This document shows, piece by piece, positions 31,645-39,921 of a stretch of DNA of 45,971 nucleotides. Each line of letters begins with the position of its first letter. The first letter of the stretch is position 1. This DNA is from Comamonas sp. lk (lineage in GTDB: Bacteria; Pseudomonadota; Gammaproteobacteria; Burkholderiales; Burkholderiaceae_C), in assembly GCA_945860595.1 (NCBI GenBank), contig CAMAQV010000023.1, forward strand, positions 1 to 45,971. The letters are read 5' to 3'. The notes below the pieces were generated by a model. It saw nothing but the letters and a program-made list of their open reading frames with translations. It did not search any database and had not been told where the DNA came from. Position numbers and translations under genes: made by a program.

Positions 31645-32628
31645 ATGACACATTACAACCACTGGTTCATCCGCGCCCGGCTCAAAACCCGGCAGCTGCT
31701 GCTGCTGCTGGCGCTGGCCGAAGAAGGCAATATCCACCGCGCGGCGCAGGTGCTCAATATGAGCCAGCCCGCTGCGTCCAAGCTACTCAAAGACTTGGAA
31801 GACGTGCTCGAGGTTTCGCTGTTTGAGCGCCTGCCGCGCGGCATGCGCCCCACCTGGTATGGTGAGACCATGATCCGCCACGCCCGCGTGGCGCTGGCCT
31901 CGCTGAACCAGGCGCATGACGAATTGCAAGCAGCCAAGACCGGGCAGTTCGGCCAGGTCAGCATAGGCGCCATCACCGCCCCGGCGCTGATGCTTTTGCC
32001 CGATGCAGTGCAAAAGGTCAAAGCCGACCACCCGGATTTGCGCGTGTCGCTGCAAATCGAGACCAGCGACGTGCTGATCGAGAAGCTCAACCAGAACAAG
32101 CTCGACATTCTGGTGGCGCGCCTGTTCGCCCAGCACGACAAAAGCGATTTGCGCTACGAAGCGCTGACCGACGAGCCCATCAGCGCAGTCGCCCGCGTGG
32201 GCCACCCGCTGCTGAGCGCGGGCAAGCTGACCCTGCCCGACATGGCCGGCGCGGCCTGGATCGTGCCCCCGGCGGGCAGCGTGTTACGGCACCGCTTTGA
32301 GCTGATGTTCCAGGAAGTGGGGTTGGTCGCACCAGTCAATGTGATTGAGACCGGCGCCCTGCTCTTCACCACCAAGATGCTGCAAAAGAGCGACATGCTC
32401 AGCGTGGTGGCCACCGACGTGGCGCGCTATTACCAAGCCCACGACCTGATGGCCATCGTGCCCATCGACCTGCCCTGCCAGATGGAAGGCTTCGGCATCA
32501 TCACCCGCCGCGACCGCCTGCTGTCCCCGGCGGGCGAAGTGATGCTGCGGGCGATACGGGCGACGGCGCAGACGCTGTATGGGTTGGAGGGGGCGGAGGG
32601 GGTGGCTGGGGTGGGGCCGGCAACGTAG
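31645..32628 (+). CDS. LysR-family transcriptional regulator, GbpR-like
   Basis: 327 residues. The winged helix-turn-helix is at residues about 10-70 (LLLLALAEEGNIHRAAQVLNMSQPAASKLLKDLED), with a substrate-binding domain from about 95 (GQVSIGAITAPALMLLPDAV). The N-terminal RARLKTRQLLLL and VLEVSLFERLPRGMRPTWYG are typical of the GbpR group, which controls galactose/arabinose-type sugar uptake operons. AGGAG precedes ATG 31645. Being divergent from the 13-gene operon makes it the likely local regulator, with a sugar or sugar-acid inducer. Confidence 0.87.
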   Translation: MTHYNHWFIRARLKTRQLLLLLALAEEGNIHRAAQVLNMSQPAASKLLKDLEDVLEVSLFERLPRGMRPTWYGETMIRHARVALASLNQAHDELQAAKTGQFGQVSIGAITAPALMLLPDAVQKVKADHPDLRVSLQIETSDVLIEKLNQNKLDILVARLFAQHDKSDLRYEALTDEPISAVARVGHPLLSAGKLTLPDMAGAAWIVPPAGSVLRHRFELMFQEVGLVAPVNVIETGALLFTTKMLQKSDMLSVVATDVARYYQAHDLMAIVPIDLPCQMEGFGIITRRDRLLSPAGEVMLRAIRATAQTLYGLEGAEGVAGVGPAT

Positions 32629-32712
32629 TGATCAGGGCGCGGGTAAATTCAAGCAGCGACCCAAAGCCGTCATTCATCGAAGACTGCAACTGGCCCCCAA
32701 GGAACGCGCGCT

Positions 32713-32991
32713 TTAGCTGACCTGCACACCCTTCCAGAACGCCACGTAGCCCTTGATATGGGCAGCCGCCTCTTTTGGCTCGGCGTAGTACCAAGCGGCG
32801 TCCGGATTGAGTTCACCACTGACAATGAGCGAGTAATAGCTTGCCTGCCCTTTCCAAGAGCAGCTGGTTTTGTGATTGCTAAAGCTGATGAACTGCCGGT
32901 TCACGGACGCCTCGGGAAAATAATGGTTGCCTTCGACCATGACAGTGGCGTCGCTCTCAGCGATCACGGTATCTTTCCAAACTGCTTTCAT
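32713..32991 (-). CDS. DUF427 domain protein
   Basis: 92 residues from ATG 32991, preceded by GAAGGAGCATCCGC; the frame extends upstream, but that start has no such site. The sequence MKAVWKDTVIAESDATVMVEGNHYFP, SCSWKGQASYYSL and AAWYYAEPKEAA is the DUF427 pattern. The family is widespread and its biochemical role is unknown. It is a single gene, opposite in strand to LysR, and nothing links it to the neighbouring operons. Confidence 0.85.
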   Translation of the reverse strand: MKAVWKDTVIAESDATVMVEGNHYFPEASVNRQFISFSNHKTSCSWKGQASYYSLIVSGELNPDAAWYYAEPKEAAAHIKGYVAFWKGVQVS

Positions 32992-33174
32992 GCGGATGCT
33001 CCTTCGGGTGTCTGTTGCGCCTGCCAAGACGGTGTGGTGCTGGCGCGGATGCTAGCGCGCTGGGCTCATGCAGCTCAGAAGGCCACCGGTTGCAATCATC
33101 GCCTAGAGCCCCGCTAGTTGACTCTTTGGCAGCGTACGCGGTCAAGTGCTTCCAAGCTGGGAACGCCTGCCTTA

Positions 33175-33189
33175 CGATAATTAAAATCG
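33175..33189. promoter_or_regulatory. AT-rich dyad upstream of AbrB/PIN pair
   Basis: CGAT and ATCG flank an AT-rich core (15 bp), 20 nt before the antitoxin start. The position suits an autoregulatory operator of the toxin-antitoxin genes. The arms are short, so this is tentative. Confidence 0.25.
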
Positions 33190-33209
33190 CAAGGAAAAAA
33201 GAAATTGCA

Positions 33210-33428
33210 ATGTCAAACGATGCCAAACTAACCAGCAAGGGGCAAACAACGATCCCCAAGGAAATTCGGGATAGTCTTTCTCTCAAGGCGAGAGATCGAA
33301 TGACGTTCACCTTGATGCCGGATGCCACAGTCCTCATGCGGGTGAAATCCAAGAGCGTCGCGGAATTGGCGGGCGTATTGCACGAAAAGGGTCGCAAGCC
33401 CATTCCAGTTGCACAGTTGTCCCGATGA
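33210..33428 (+). CDS. AbrB/MazE-like (SpoVT-AbrB fold) antitoxin
   Basis: 72 residues from ATG 33210, with AAGGA upstream at 33191. The swapped-hairpin AbrB motif is clear: AKLTSKGQTTIPKEIRDSLSLKARDRMTFT. The longer open frame upstream lacks a start signal. It overlaps the following PIN-domain toxin by 4 nt, the normal order for such pairs. The antitoxin binds DNA upstream of its own gene and blocks the toxin. Confidence 0.88.
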   Translation: MSNDAKLTSKGQTTIPKEIRDSLSLKARDRMTFTLMPDATVLMRVKSKSVAELAGVLHEKGRKPIPVAQLSR

Positions 33429-33823
33429 TGTTGGGGCTAGATACCAACGTTCTCATTCGCTTTCTGGTTCGGGACGACCAAGCGCAGTTTGAAAAGGCAC
33501 GAAGGCTGATCAAGCGTGAAGTCGCGGCTGGGCGCGGAATTTTTGTCAACCAACTGCTTCTCCTGGAGACCGAATGGGTGTTACGCAGCCGATACGGCCT
33601 GACGAAGAATCGGATCATTGAAGTCATCTCGGGCTTGCTCGAAGCAAGCGATATTCAATTCGAGGATGAGCCGGCCATAGAGGAGGCGCTTTTCACCTGG
33701 AAAGATGCAGGTGCCGATTTCGCAGATTGCCTTATCGGCGCGAAAACCCGGCGGCTCGGATGCCGAGCGACGGCAACCTTCGATGTCAGGGCTGCCAAGT
33801 TGCCGGGATTCGTTGCCGCATAG
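33425..33823 (+). CDS. PIN-domain (VapC-type) ribonuclease toxin
   Basis: 132 residues. PIN active-site acids are present: D6 in GLDTNVLIRFLVRDD, E48 in LLLLETEWVL, D98 and D101 in GADFADCLIG, and D120 in ATFDVRAAKLPG. Metal-dependent RNases of this family stop translation by cutting tRNA or rRNA. Start codons at 33425 and 33428 are both possible (ATGATG); the overlap with the antitoxin indicates translational coupling. Confidence 0.88.
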   Translation: MMLGLDTNVLIRFLVRDDQAQFEKARRLIKREVAAGRGIFVNQLLLLETEWVLRSRYGLTKNRIIEVISGLLEASDIQFEDEPAIEEALFTWKDAGADFADCLIGAKTRRLGCRATATFDVRAAKLPGFVAA

Positions 33824-33897
33824 AAGTACCACGCCTGCTCACCGATAGCAGGCTTTCGAGAATTTCACCACCGTTTAGGTAAGCTGTACGCCGCCAT

Positions 33898-34140
33898 TCA
33901 ACCTGCACCGGCATTCCATCTCAGCGCCAGATCTGCCATGTCTTGATCGGTGGCGTAGTCGCGTGCCTCGGCTTCGATCAGGGAAGCCCTAATTTCACCC
34001 AGTTGCCATTCGTTGGTATCCACGTTGGCAGCAATGGCCTCAGCCGCCAAAAAGGATTTGCTGCGCTGGGTGACGTTGGCCAGCTGGTCGAGCCGGTTTT
34101 TGATGCCGTCTTCCAGGCGGATGGTCATGGTGGAGGACAT
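33898..34140 (-). CDS. Orphan ribbon-helix-helix (CopG/ParD-like) antitoxin
   Basis: 80 residues. The N-terminal ribbon-helix-helix DNA-binding motif is MTIRLEDGIKNRLDQLANVTQRSKSFLAAEAIAANV. The acidic C-terminal part, which would wrap a toxin, is present. These antitoxins are usually followed by a RelE/ParE toxin; here the downstream strand is empty, and the next gene is the convergent PIN toxin 75 nt away. The toxin has probably been lost, or the protein works alone as a repressor. A GTACA-G-TGTAC palindrome lies just upstream. Confidence 0.8.
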   Translation of the reverse strand: MSSTMTIRLEDGIKNRLDQLANVTQRSKSFLAAEAIAANVDTNEWQLGEIRASLIEAEARDYATDQDMADLALRWNAGAG

Positions 34141-34166
34141 GGGGAACCCTTGTTGTGCTCGAATGT

Positions 34167-34177
34167 GTACAGTGTAC
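34167..34177. promoter_or_regulatory. Palindrome GTACA-G-TGTAC, probable antitoxin operator
   Basis: A perfect 11-bp dyad 27-37 nt upstream of the ribbon-helix-helix start at 34140. It overlaps a minus-strand -10-like TACACT (34176-34171). Ribbon-helix-helix antitoxins commonly bind short dyads of this form, so autoregulation is likely. Confidence 0.5.
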
Positions 34178-34295
34178 CCATCACTGAAGCGCGACTGCCT
34201 GTTTTTGGCCTCCTGCCGACGGCGCCTTAGGGCTTAGAGCGCCGAATAGGCTTCATGCGGCAACGTAAGTTGGCTCCAACGATACGGGCCCGATT

Positions 34296-35414
<1,119 letters not shown>

Positions 35415-35521
35415 CTAATTGGGGCAGCAATATAGCCGCCCGTCCGAACTCCCCGGCAAACCCTGGCTCGCCAAGAAATCAAGGGGTTTTCCCTATATTT
35501 AATCGCCATTTGTAAATTCAT

Positions 35522-35543
35522 GTTGACACATTGAGATGTCAAC
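35522..35543. promoter_or_regulatory. Inverted repeat GTTGACA-N8-TGTCAAC
   Basis: Perfect 7-bp arms with an 8-nt spacer. Each arm contains a consensus -35 hexamer TTGACA, one facing each way. On the plus strand the best -10 is TATTAG at 15 nt spacing, which is suboptimal. It may be a bidirectional promoter element or operator serving frmA and the rightward unit. Confidence 0.45.
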
Positions 35544-35580
35544 TATTAGGATTACTCCGCGCTGAATTGCGTCTTCCACC

Positions 35581-35606
35581 AAAAGATTTCTTATCAGAAA
35601 ACTTTT
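35581..35606. repeat. 26-bp imperfect AT-rich dyad
   Basis: AAAAG and CTTTT ends with TTTCT / AGAAA inner arms; 22 of 26 positions are symmetric. It sits directly before the palindrome at 35610 and could be an extended operator or a cruciform-forming element. Confidence 0.4.
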
Positions 35607-35609
35607 ATA

Positions 35610-35625
35610 GACCAATACATTGGTC
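35610..35625. promoter_or_regulatory. Palindromic operator candidate GACCAAT-AC-ATTGGTC
   Basis: Perfect 7-bp arms with a 2-nt centre; the left end overlaps a -10-like TATAGA (35606-35611). A repressor bound here would cover the start point of a rightward transcript. The style is that of TetR-family operators; no TetR gene lies in the window. Confidence 0.45.
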
Positions 35626-35652
35626 ACTGACTGAAGAGGCTCGCACCAGCAG

Positions 35653-35673
35653 CACCGGGATCGGTGATTTTTT
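35653..35673 (+). terminator. Terminator-like hairpin with T-run
   Basis: CACCG-GGAT-CGGTG followed by ATTTTTT. The stem is short (5 bp) but GC-rich and the six Ts follow one base later, the form of an intrinsic terminator or attenuator. It lies 113 nt upstream of the gene at 35786, so it could end a short leader or small RNA begun near 35560-35620. Confidence 0.4.
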
Positions 35674-35785
35674 GATTTGAAACTCGCTTGTATGGATGGT
35701 GTTTTCAATGCTGCTTTTGTGTATGTCAGAACCCGTAATGGAGCCAAATGTTGGCGCCGTTGCGAACTAAAGAAAAGGAGATCGT

Positions 35786-36235
35786 ATGACGGTGACAGAG
35801 CGGGACGAGCTTGCCAAATTTTTGTCTGGGCTGCATCAAACCCGGCTGGCCTTCGTGAATTCTTATGCCAGCTCGCAGATCAGAGAAACAGTGGCTCTGA
35901 ATCCCCAGGGCCAATACGCCATGACGATGCGGTGCATCTTGTTGGAAAAAGAACTGGCTGCCCTGCGTGGGCAAGCGCAAGCGTCTGATTCGGGTAACGG
36001 TGATCACGCACTGACCCCACCGCTGCAATTTCTTGGCGCGACGCTCGGGGATTGGAGCGTTAACGCAGGATCCATGCCCAAGCCCGAGAATGTGGCCGGT
36101 AATGCAGCTAAAGCGGATGTTCCGTTTCACATGATGATGGAGGAAAAGGGGATGCGGTTTTTGAGCAACAACCCATTGAAAGTTTGGGCTTTCCTTTTGT
36201 TGTTGTCTGTTTTGGTGGTGCGTTACAAGGGCTGA
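35786..36235 (+). CDS. Hypothetical protein with C-terminal membrane segment
   Basis: 149 residues, preceded by an excellent ribosome-binding site (AAAAGGAGATCGT), so it is very likely translated. I do not recognise the family. The N-terminal 60 residues look alpha-helical (ERDELAKFLSGLHQTRLAFV, CILLEKELAALRGQ). The middle is Gly/Pro/Asn-rich and flexible. The C-terminus has one hydrophobic helix, VWAFLLLLSVLVV (about residues 132-144), followed by RYKG, the pattern of a tail-anchored inner-membrane protein. Codon use is less GC-biased than in neighbouring metabolic genes. A strong hairpin overlaps its stop codon. Confidence 0.65.
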   Translation: MTVTERDELAKFLSGLHQTRLAFVNSYASSQIRETVALNPQGQYAMTMRCILLEKELAALRGQAQASDSGNGDHALTPPLQFLGATLGDWSVNAGSMPKPENVAGNAAKADVPFHMMMEEKGMRFLSNNPLKVWAFLLLLSVLVVRYKG

Positions 36236-36251
36236 GCGGTAAGCGCTCAGC
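36231..36251 (+). terminator. 8-bp hairpin overlapping stop codon
   Basis: GCTGAGCG and CGCTCAGC pair perfectly around a GTAAG loop, and the TGA stop of the preceding gene is inside the left arm. No T-run follows, so this is a weak or Rho-assisted terminator or an mRNA 3'-end stabiliser rather than a classical intrinsic terminator. Confidence 0.4.
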
Positions 36252-36404
36252 AAACAAGGCTGGGGGGATAGTCGCGCGCTGATGGTTGTGGAATCGATCG
36301 CAGAACCTCGTTTTACCTGACCGGTAGCGGGCGTCCGCCCAATACCGCAGGGGCCTTAAGGGTGCCGGGGACGCGCCTACCTATTGCAATTCGTATATGT
36401 TAGG

Positions 36405-36434
36405 TACCGATAACTAGATTTTCTTTTATCGGTA
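36405..36434. promoter_or_regulatory. Operator candidate TACCGATAA-N12-TTATCGGTA
   Basis: Perfect 9-bp inverted arms whose starts are 21 bp apart, that is, two helical turns, so a dimer could contact both on one face of the DNA. It lies about 75 nt upstream of the aldonate dehydratase start and downstream of a -35-like TTGCAA (36384). It is the most conspicuous dyad in this gap and probably controls the dehydratase. No regulator gene is adjacent. Confidence 0.55.
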
Positions 36435-36458
36435 TGCCTTGCTAGGATGCACCTAAAA

Positions 36459-36474
36459 GGGTGCCGTCGCACCC
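36459..36474 (+). repeat. Leader hairpin GGGTGC-CGTC-GCACCC
   Basis: A perfect 6-bp GC-rich stem with a 4-nt loop, 34 nt before the dehydratase start codon and clear of its ribosome-binding site. Possibly a leader structure; no T-run. Confidence 0.35.
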
Positions 36475-36508
36475 CACACCACCCCCACTCATCCGCGAGG
36501 AACTCGCC

Positions 36509-38233
36509 ATGGAATCCAAGAAATACCCTGTCCGCCGCAGCCAGGCCTGGTTCGGCCGTCAGGACAAAGATGGTTTTGTGCACCGCAGTTGGTTGAAAAA
36601 CCAGGGCTACCCGCACGACGAGCTCGACGGTCGCCCAGTGATCGGCATTTGCAACACCTGGAGCGAACTGACGCCCTGCAACGGGCACTTCCGGGAAATC
36701 GCAGAGTTTGTGAAGCGCGGCGTGTATGAAGCCGGTGGCTTTCCGCTTGAGTTTCCCGTGATGTCGCTGGGCGAGACGCAGTTGCGCCCCACCGCCATGC
36801 TGTTTCGCAACCTGGCCAGCATGGACGTGGAGGAAAGCATACGCGGCAACCCGATTGACGGCGTGGTGCTGCTGATGGGCTGCGACAAGACCACGCCCTC
36901 ATTGCTGATGGGCGCAGCCAGTTGCGACCTGCCCACCATCGGCATTTCGGGCGGACCCATGCTCAACGGCAAGTTCCGGGGTAAAGACATCGGCTCGGGC
37001 ACAGGGGTATGGCAAATGTCGGAGATGGTGCGCGCCGGTGAAATGAGCCAGGCCGACTTCACCGCCGCCGAATCCGATATGCACCGCTCCAAAGGCCATT
37101 GCATGACGATGGGCACCGCCAGCACCATGGCCAGTATGGTCGAGGCGCTGGGTATGTCGCTGCCGGAAAACGCGGCCATTCCCGCCGCCGACACCCGGCG
37201 CAACCGGCTGGCGCAGATGAGCGGGCGGCGCATCGTCGAAATGGTCGAGCAGGACCTGAAGATGTCCAAAATCCTGACGCGCCAGGCCTTTGAGAACGCC
37301 ATCCGCACCAACGCGGCCATCGGCGGCTCCACCAATGCGGTGATCCACCTGATCGCCATTGCCGGGCGCATGGGCATACCGCTGAATCTGGACGACTGGG
37401 ACCAACTCGGCGCGCAAGTGCCCTGCCTCTTGAACCTGCAGCCTTCCGGCAAATTCCTGATGGAAGATTTTTATTACGCCGGTGGCCTGCCGTCCGTAAT
37501 GCGTGAAATCCAGCATCTGCTGCACACCGAAGCCTTGACCGCCAACGGCAAAACCATTGGCGAAAACATTGCCAACGCGCCCTGCTACAACCGCGAAGTC
37601 ATCAAGACCCCGCAAGAGCCGTTTATGAAAGACGCCGGCATCGCGGTGCTGCGCGGCAACCTGGCGCCCGATGGCGCGGTGATTAAGCCTTCTGCGGCCT
37701 CGCCCCACCTGATGCAACACCGGGGCCGCGCCGTGGTGTTTGAGAACATCGAAGACCTGCACGCCCGCATCGACAGCGATGATCTGGACGTGGACGAACA
37801 CTGCGTGATGGTGCTGAAAAACTGCGGTCCGCGCGGCTACCCCGGCATGGCCGAGGTGGGCAATATGCCACTGCCGCCCAAAGTGCTCAAAAAGGGCATT
37901 ACCGACATGGTGCGCATCAGCGATGGCCGCATGAGCGGCACCGCCTACGGCACCGTGGTGCTGCACACATCACCCGAAGCGGCTGCCGGAGGGCCACTGG
38001 CTCTGGTGCAAAACGGCGACATGATTGAACTCGACGTGGCCGGGCGCAGACTGCATCTGGAGGTGAGTGACGCGGAACTGGCCCAACGGCGCACACACTG
38101 GGTCGCGCCACCCGCACCCGAACGGGGTTACCAAAAGCTGTACGTGGAACATGTGCAGCAAGCGCATCTGGGTGCAGACCTGGATTTTCTGGTGGGCAAG
38201 AGTGGCGCTGCCGTGCCGCGGGATTCACACTAG
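36509..38233 (+). CDS. IlvD/Edd-family aldonate dehydratase (L-arabinonate/D-xylonate dehydratase type)
   Basis: 574 residues from ATG 36509, which has GCGAGGA 7 nt upstream; the open frame extends back to 36461 without a site. The [2Fe-2S] ligands are readable: Cys57 in ELTPCNGHF, Cys125 in MGCDKTTPS and Cys198 in SKGHCMTMG. The spacing matches, from memory, that of Rhizobium L-arabinonate dehydratase. The C-terminal VRISDGRMSGTAYGTVVLH holds the catalytic serine region. IlvD itself is unlikely, since the sequence after the CDKTTP motif follows the sugar-acid subgroup. The product, a 2-keto-3-deoxy-pentonate, could be used by the DapA- or FAH-family enzymes at 19193 and 24851. Confidence 0.85.
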   Translation: MESKKYPVRRSQAWFGRQDKDGFVHRSWLKNQGYPHDELDGRPVIGICNTWSELTPCNGHFREIAEFVKRGVYEAGGFPLEFPVMSLGETQLRPTAMLFRNLASMDVEESIRGNPIDGVVLLMGCDKTTPSLLMGAASCDLPTIGISGGPMLNGKFRGKDIGSGTGVWQMSEMVRAGEMSQADFTAAESDMHRSKGHCMTMGTASTMASMVEALGMSLPENAAIPAADTRRNRLAQMSGRRIVEMVEQDLKMSKILTRQAFENAIRTNAAIGGSTNAVIHLIAIAGRMGIPLNLDDWDQLGAQVPCLLNLQPSGKFLMEDFYYAGGLPSVMREIQHLLHTEALTANGKTIGENIANAPCYNREVIKTPQEPFMKDAGIAVLRGNLAPDGAVIKPSAASPHLMQHRGRAVVFENIEDLHARIDSDDLDVDEHCVMVLKNCGPRGYPGMAEVGNMPLPPKVLKKGITDMVRISDGRMSGTAYGTVVLHTSPEAAAGGPLALVQNGDMIELDVAGRRLHLEVSDAELAQRRTHWVAPPAPERGYQKLYVEHVQQAHLGADLDFLVGKSGAAVPRDSH

Positions 38234-38340
38234 GCGCTTGGTATGGGCAGCGTCACGCGGTGGCGCTGCAGTGCTCCAAGCGGGCAGGCCAACGTCACCG
38301 ATGGGATGTATAAAGCATTCTTTTTTCAAAGGAGAAACCC

Positions 38341-38751
38341 ATGGGACTTTTCGACATGTTCAAGACTGAAGCACCGCAACTCACGCCCAAGCTGGCGCTG
38401 GCGGCCGGCCTGCTTTACACGATGGCATCCGACGGCCAAATTGAGCAAGAAGAAATCGGCCAGTTGCAATCAGTCGTCGGCGGCGATGAGCAGCTGATCC
38501 AAGCCGCCATCAAATACCTGCGCGCCGTACCGTACGAGCAGTTTTTGACCGATGCCAACGCGCTGCTCAACCCGCAGCAAAAGCTGTGCGTGCTGATCAA
38601 CATGGCCGATTCGCTGCTGTCCGATGGCCGTGCTGCGGCGTCCGAGCAAACCGCTTTCAACAAAGCGCTTGCCGGTTTCGGCATGACCGAAGACGGCTTC
38701 AAGGTCTATTTCGAGACCTTGGCTGTCAAGAACAACCGCTCGATTTTTTAA
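38341..38751 (+). CDS. TerB-like tellurite resistance family protein
   Basis: 136 residues, preceded by CAAAGGAGAAACCC. Mainly alpha-helical; the TerB/TerB-like pattern is seen in LALAAGLLYTMASDGQIEQEEIGQL and VLINMADSLLSDGRAAASEQTAFNKAL, two acidic helix pairs related by internal similarity (DGQ.EQEE and DGR.ASEQ). The family is helical and its TerB members bind metal ions through acidic residues. No other ter genes are present, so a role in tellurite resistance is not implied. The stop codon abuts the convergent oxidoreductase gene. Confidence 0.75.
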   Translation: MGLFDMFKTEAPQLTPKLALAAGLLYTMASDGQIEQEEIGQLQSVVGGDEQLIQAAIKYLRAVPYEQFLTDANALLNPQQKLCVLINMADSLLSDGRAAASEQTAFNKALAGFGMTEDGFKVYFETLAVKNNRSIF

Positions 38752-39921
38752 TCAGGCAAAGTCCATCCAGGCGCTGCCCTGGTCCGCCGAGGCCACGCAG
38801 CGCTCCACAAAGCGAACCCCCTCCACGCCGTCCTGGCCGCTGGGGAACCATTGCCCGGCCAGCAGGTCTTTGGCCTGCGGCTCGGGCGACATAGCCAGTG
38901 CGAAACGGCGGTATAGGTTGGCCCAGGCATCAAAATAGCCCGACGGGTGACCGCCACCCACGCGCTCAAAACGAGCCGAGGCATCGAGGTAACCGTGGCC
39001 GCGCTCGTAGGTCATTTCGGGTTTGCCGATAAAGGCGACCTTGAGCTGGTTGGGCTGCTCGTCCCACCATTCCACGCTGCCCTTCTCGCCGACCACACGC
39101 ACCTTGAAGGCGTGCGCGCTGCCGATATTGATGGCGCTGGCCCATACCGTGCCAACGGCATTGCCCTTGTAGCGCAGCATGACGTGGGCATCATCTTCCA
39201 GCGGTGCGCGTGAGGCCACAAAGCTACGGCGCATGCAGCTCAGGCTCTCGACCTGCAAACCACTGATCAGGCTGCCCATCTGAAAGCAATGGGTCGCCAG
39301 GTCGCCAATCACATAGCTGGAACCTGACACTGCAGGCGTGACACGCCATTGGATGCCAGGGTCCGCCGCTTCAACCGCCGTGGCGTGGTAGCCATGGGCG
39401 AACTGCATATGGACCAGGCGCACCGCGCCGAGCTCGCCGTTCTGTACCATGGCGCGGGCCTGCTGCACCATCTCGTAGCCGGTGTAGCCGTACATCACAC
39501 CCAGAACCAGACCCTTCGCTTGGGCCAGGGCTTCGAGCTCCAGCGCTTCTTCCAAACGGGTAGTCAGCGGCTTTTCGCAAACCACGTGCAAGCCGGCTTG
39601 CAAGGCAGCCTTGCAGATCGCGTAGTGCGAACTGTTGGGCGTGGCAATGCTGACAACCTGGATGCCGTCCGGGCGGGCGGCCTCGGCGGCGAACATGGAC
39701 TGGTAATCGGCATAGCAGCGCTGGGCAGCGAGCCCCAAGCTGATGCCGAAGCTGCGGCCGCGCGCGGCATCGATATCGAACGCCCCGGCGCACAGCTGCA
39801 TCAAACCGTCGCGCGCGGCCGCGTCGCGGTGCGAGTAGCCGATCTGGCTGCCCTGGCCACCGCCAACCATGCCCCAGCGCAAGGGGCTGTGCAGCAGGCG
39901 CTGTTCGACAAAGGCCGTCAT
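38752..39921 (-). CDS. Gfo/Idh/MocA-family oxidoreductase
   Basis: 389 residues. N-terminal Rossmann fold GMVGGGQGSQIGYSHRDAA, then the VSIATPNSSHYAICKAALQAGLHVVCEKPLT segment with the EKP motif (Lys in the nicotinamide site) and the C-terminal alpha/beta domain. The gene overlaps iolG by 4 nt (ATGA), so both belong to one inositol-linked unit. Such partners oxidise scyllo-inositol, inositol stereoisomers or inosose derivatives; the exact substrate is not readable. Confidence 0.85.
   Translation of the reverse strand: MTAFVEQRLLHSPLRWGMVGGGQGSQIGYSHRDAAARDGLMQLCAGAFDIDAARGRSFGISLGLAAQRCYADYQSMFAAEAARPDGIQVVSIATPNSSHYAICKAALQAGLHVVCEKPLTTRLEEALELEALAQAKGLVLGVMYGYTGYEMVQQARAMVQNGELGAVRLVHMQFAHGYHATAVEAADPGIQWRVTPAVSGSSYVIGDLATHCFQMGSLISGLQVESLSCMRRSFVASRAPLEDDAHVMLRYKGNAVGTVWASAINIGSAHAFKVRVVGEKGSVEWWDEQPNQLKVAFIGKPEMTYERGHGYLDASARFERVGGGHPSGYFDAWANLYRRFALAMSPEPQAKDLLAGQWFPSGQDGVEGVRFVERCVASADQGSAWMDFA

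Noticed and set aside
32629-32712. Remnant gene between LysR and DUF427
   Set aside because: Only 84 nt without a start codon, ribosome-binding site or recognisable peptide.
36899-37966. 355-codon minus-strand frame
   Set aside because: Antisense to the aldonate dehydratase with intact Fe-S cysteines; the translation is His/Gly-rich and unlike any family.
38341-38751. Tellurite resistance locus
   Set aside because: Only a single TerB-like gene is present, with no terZ, terA, terC, terD or terE genes nearby.
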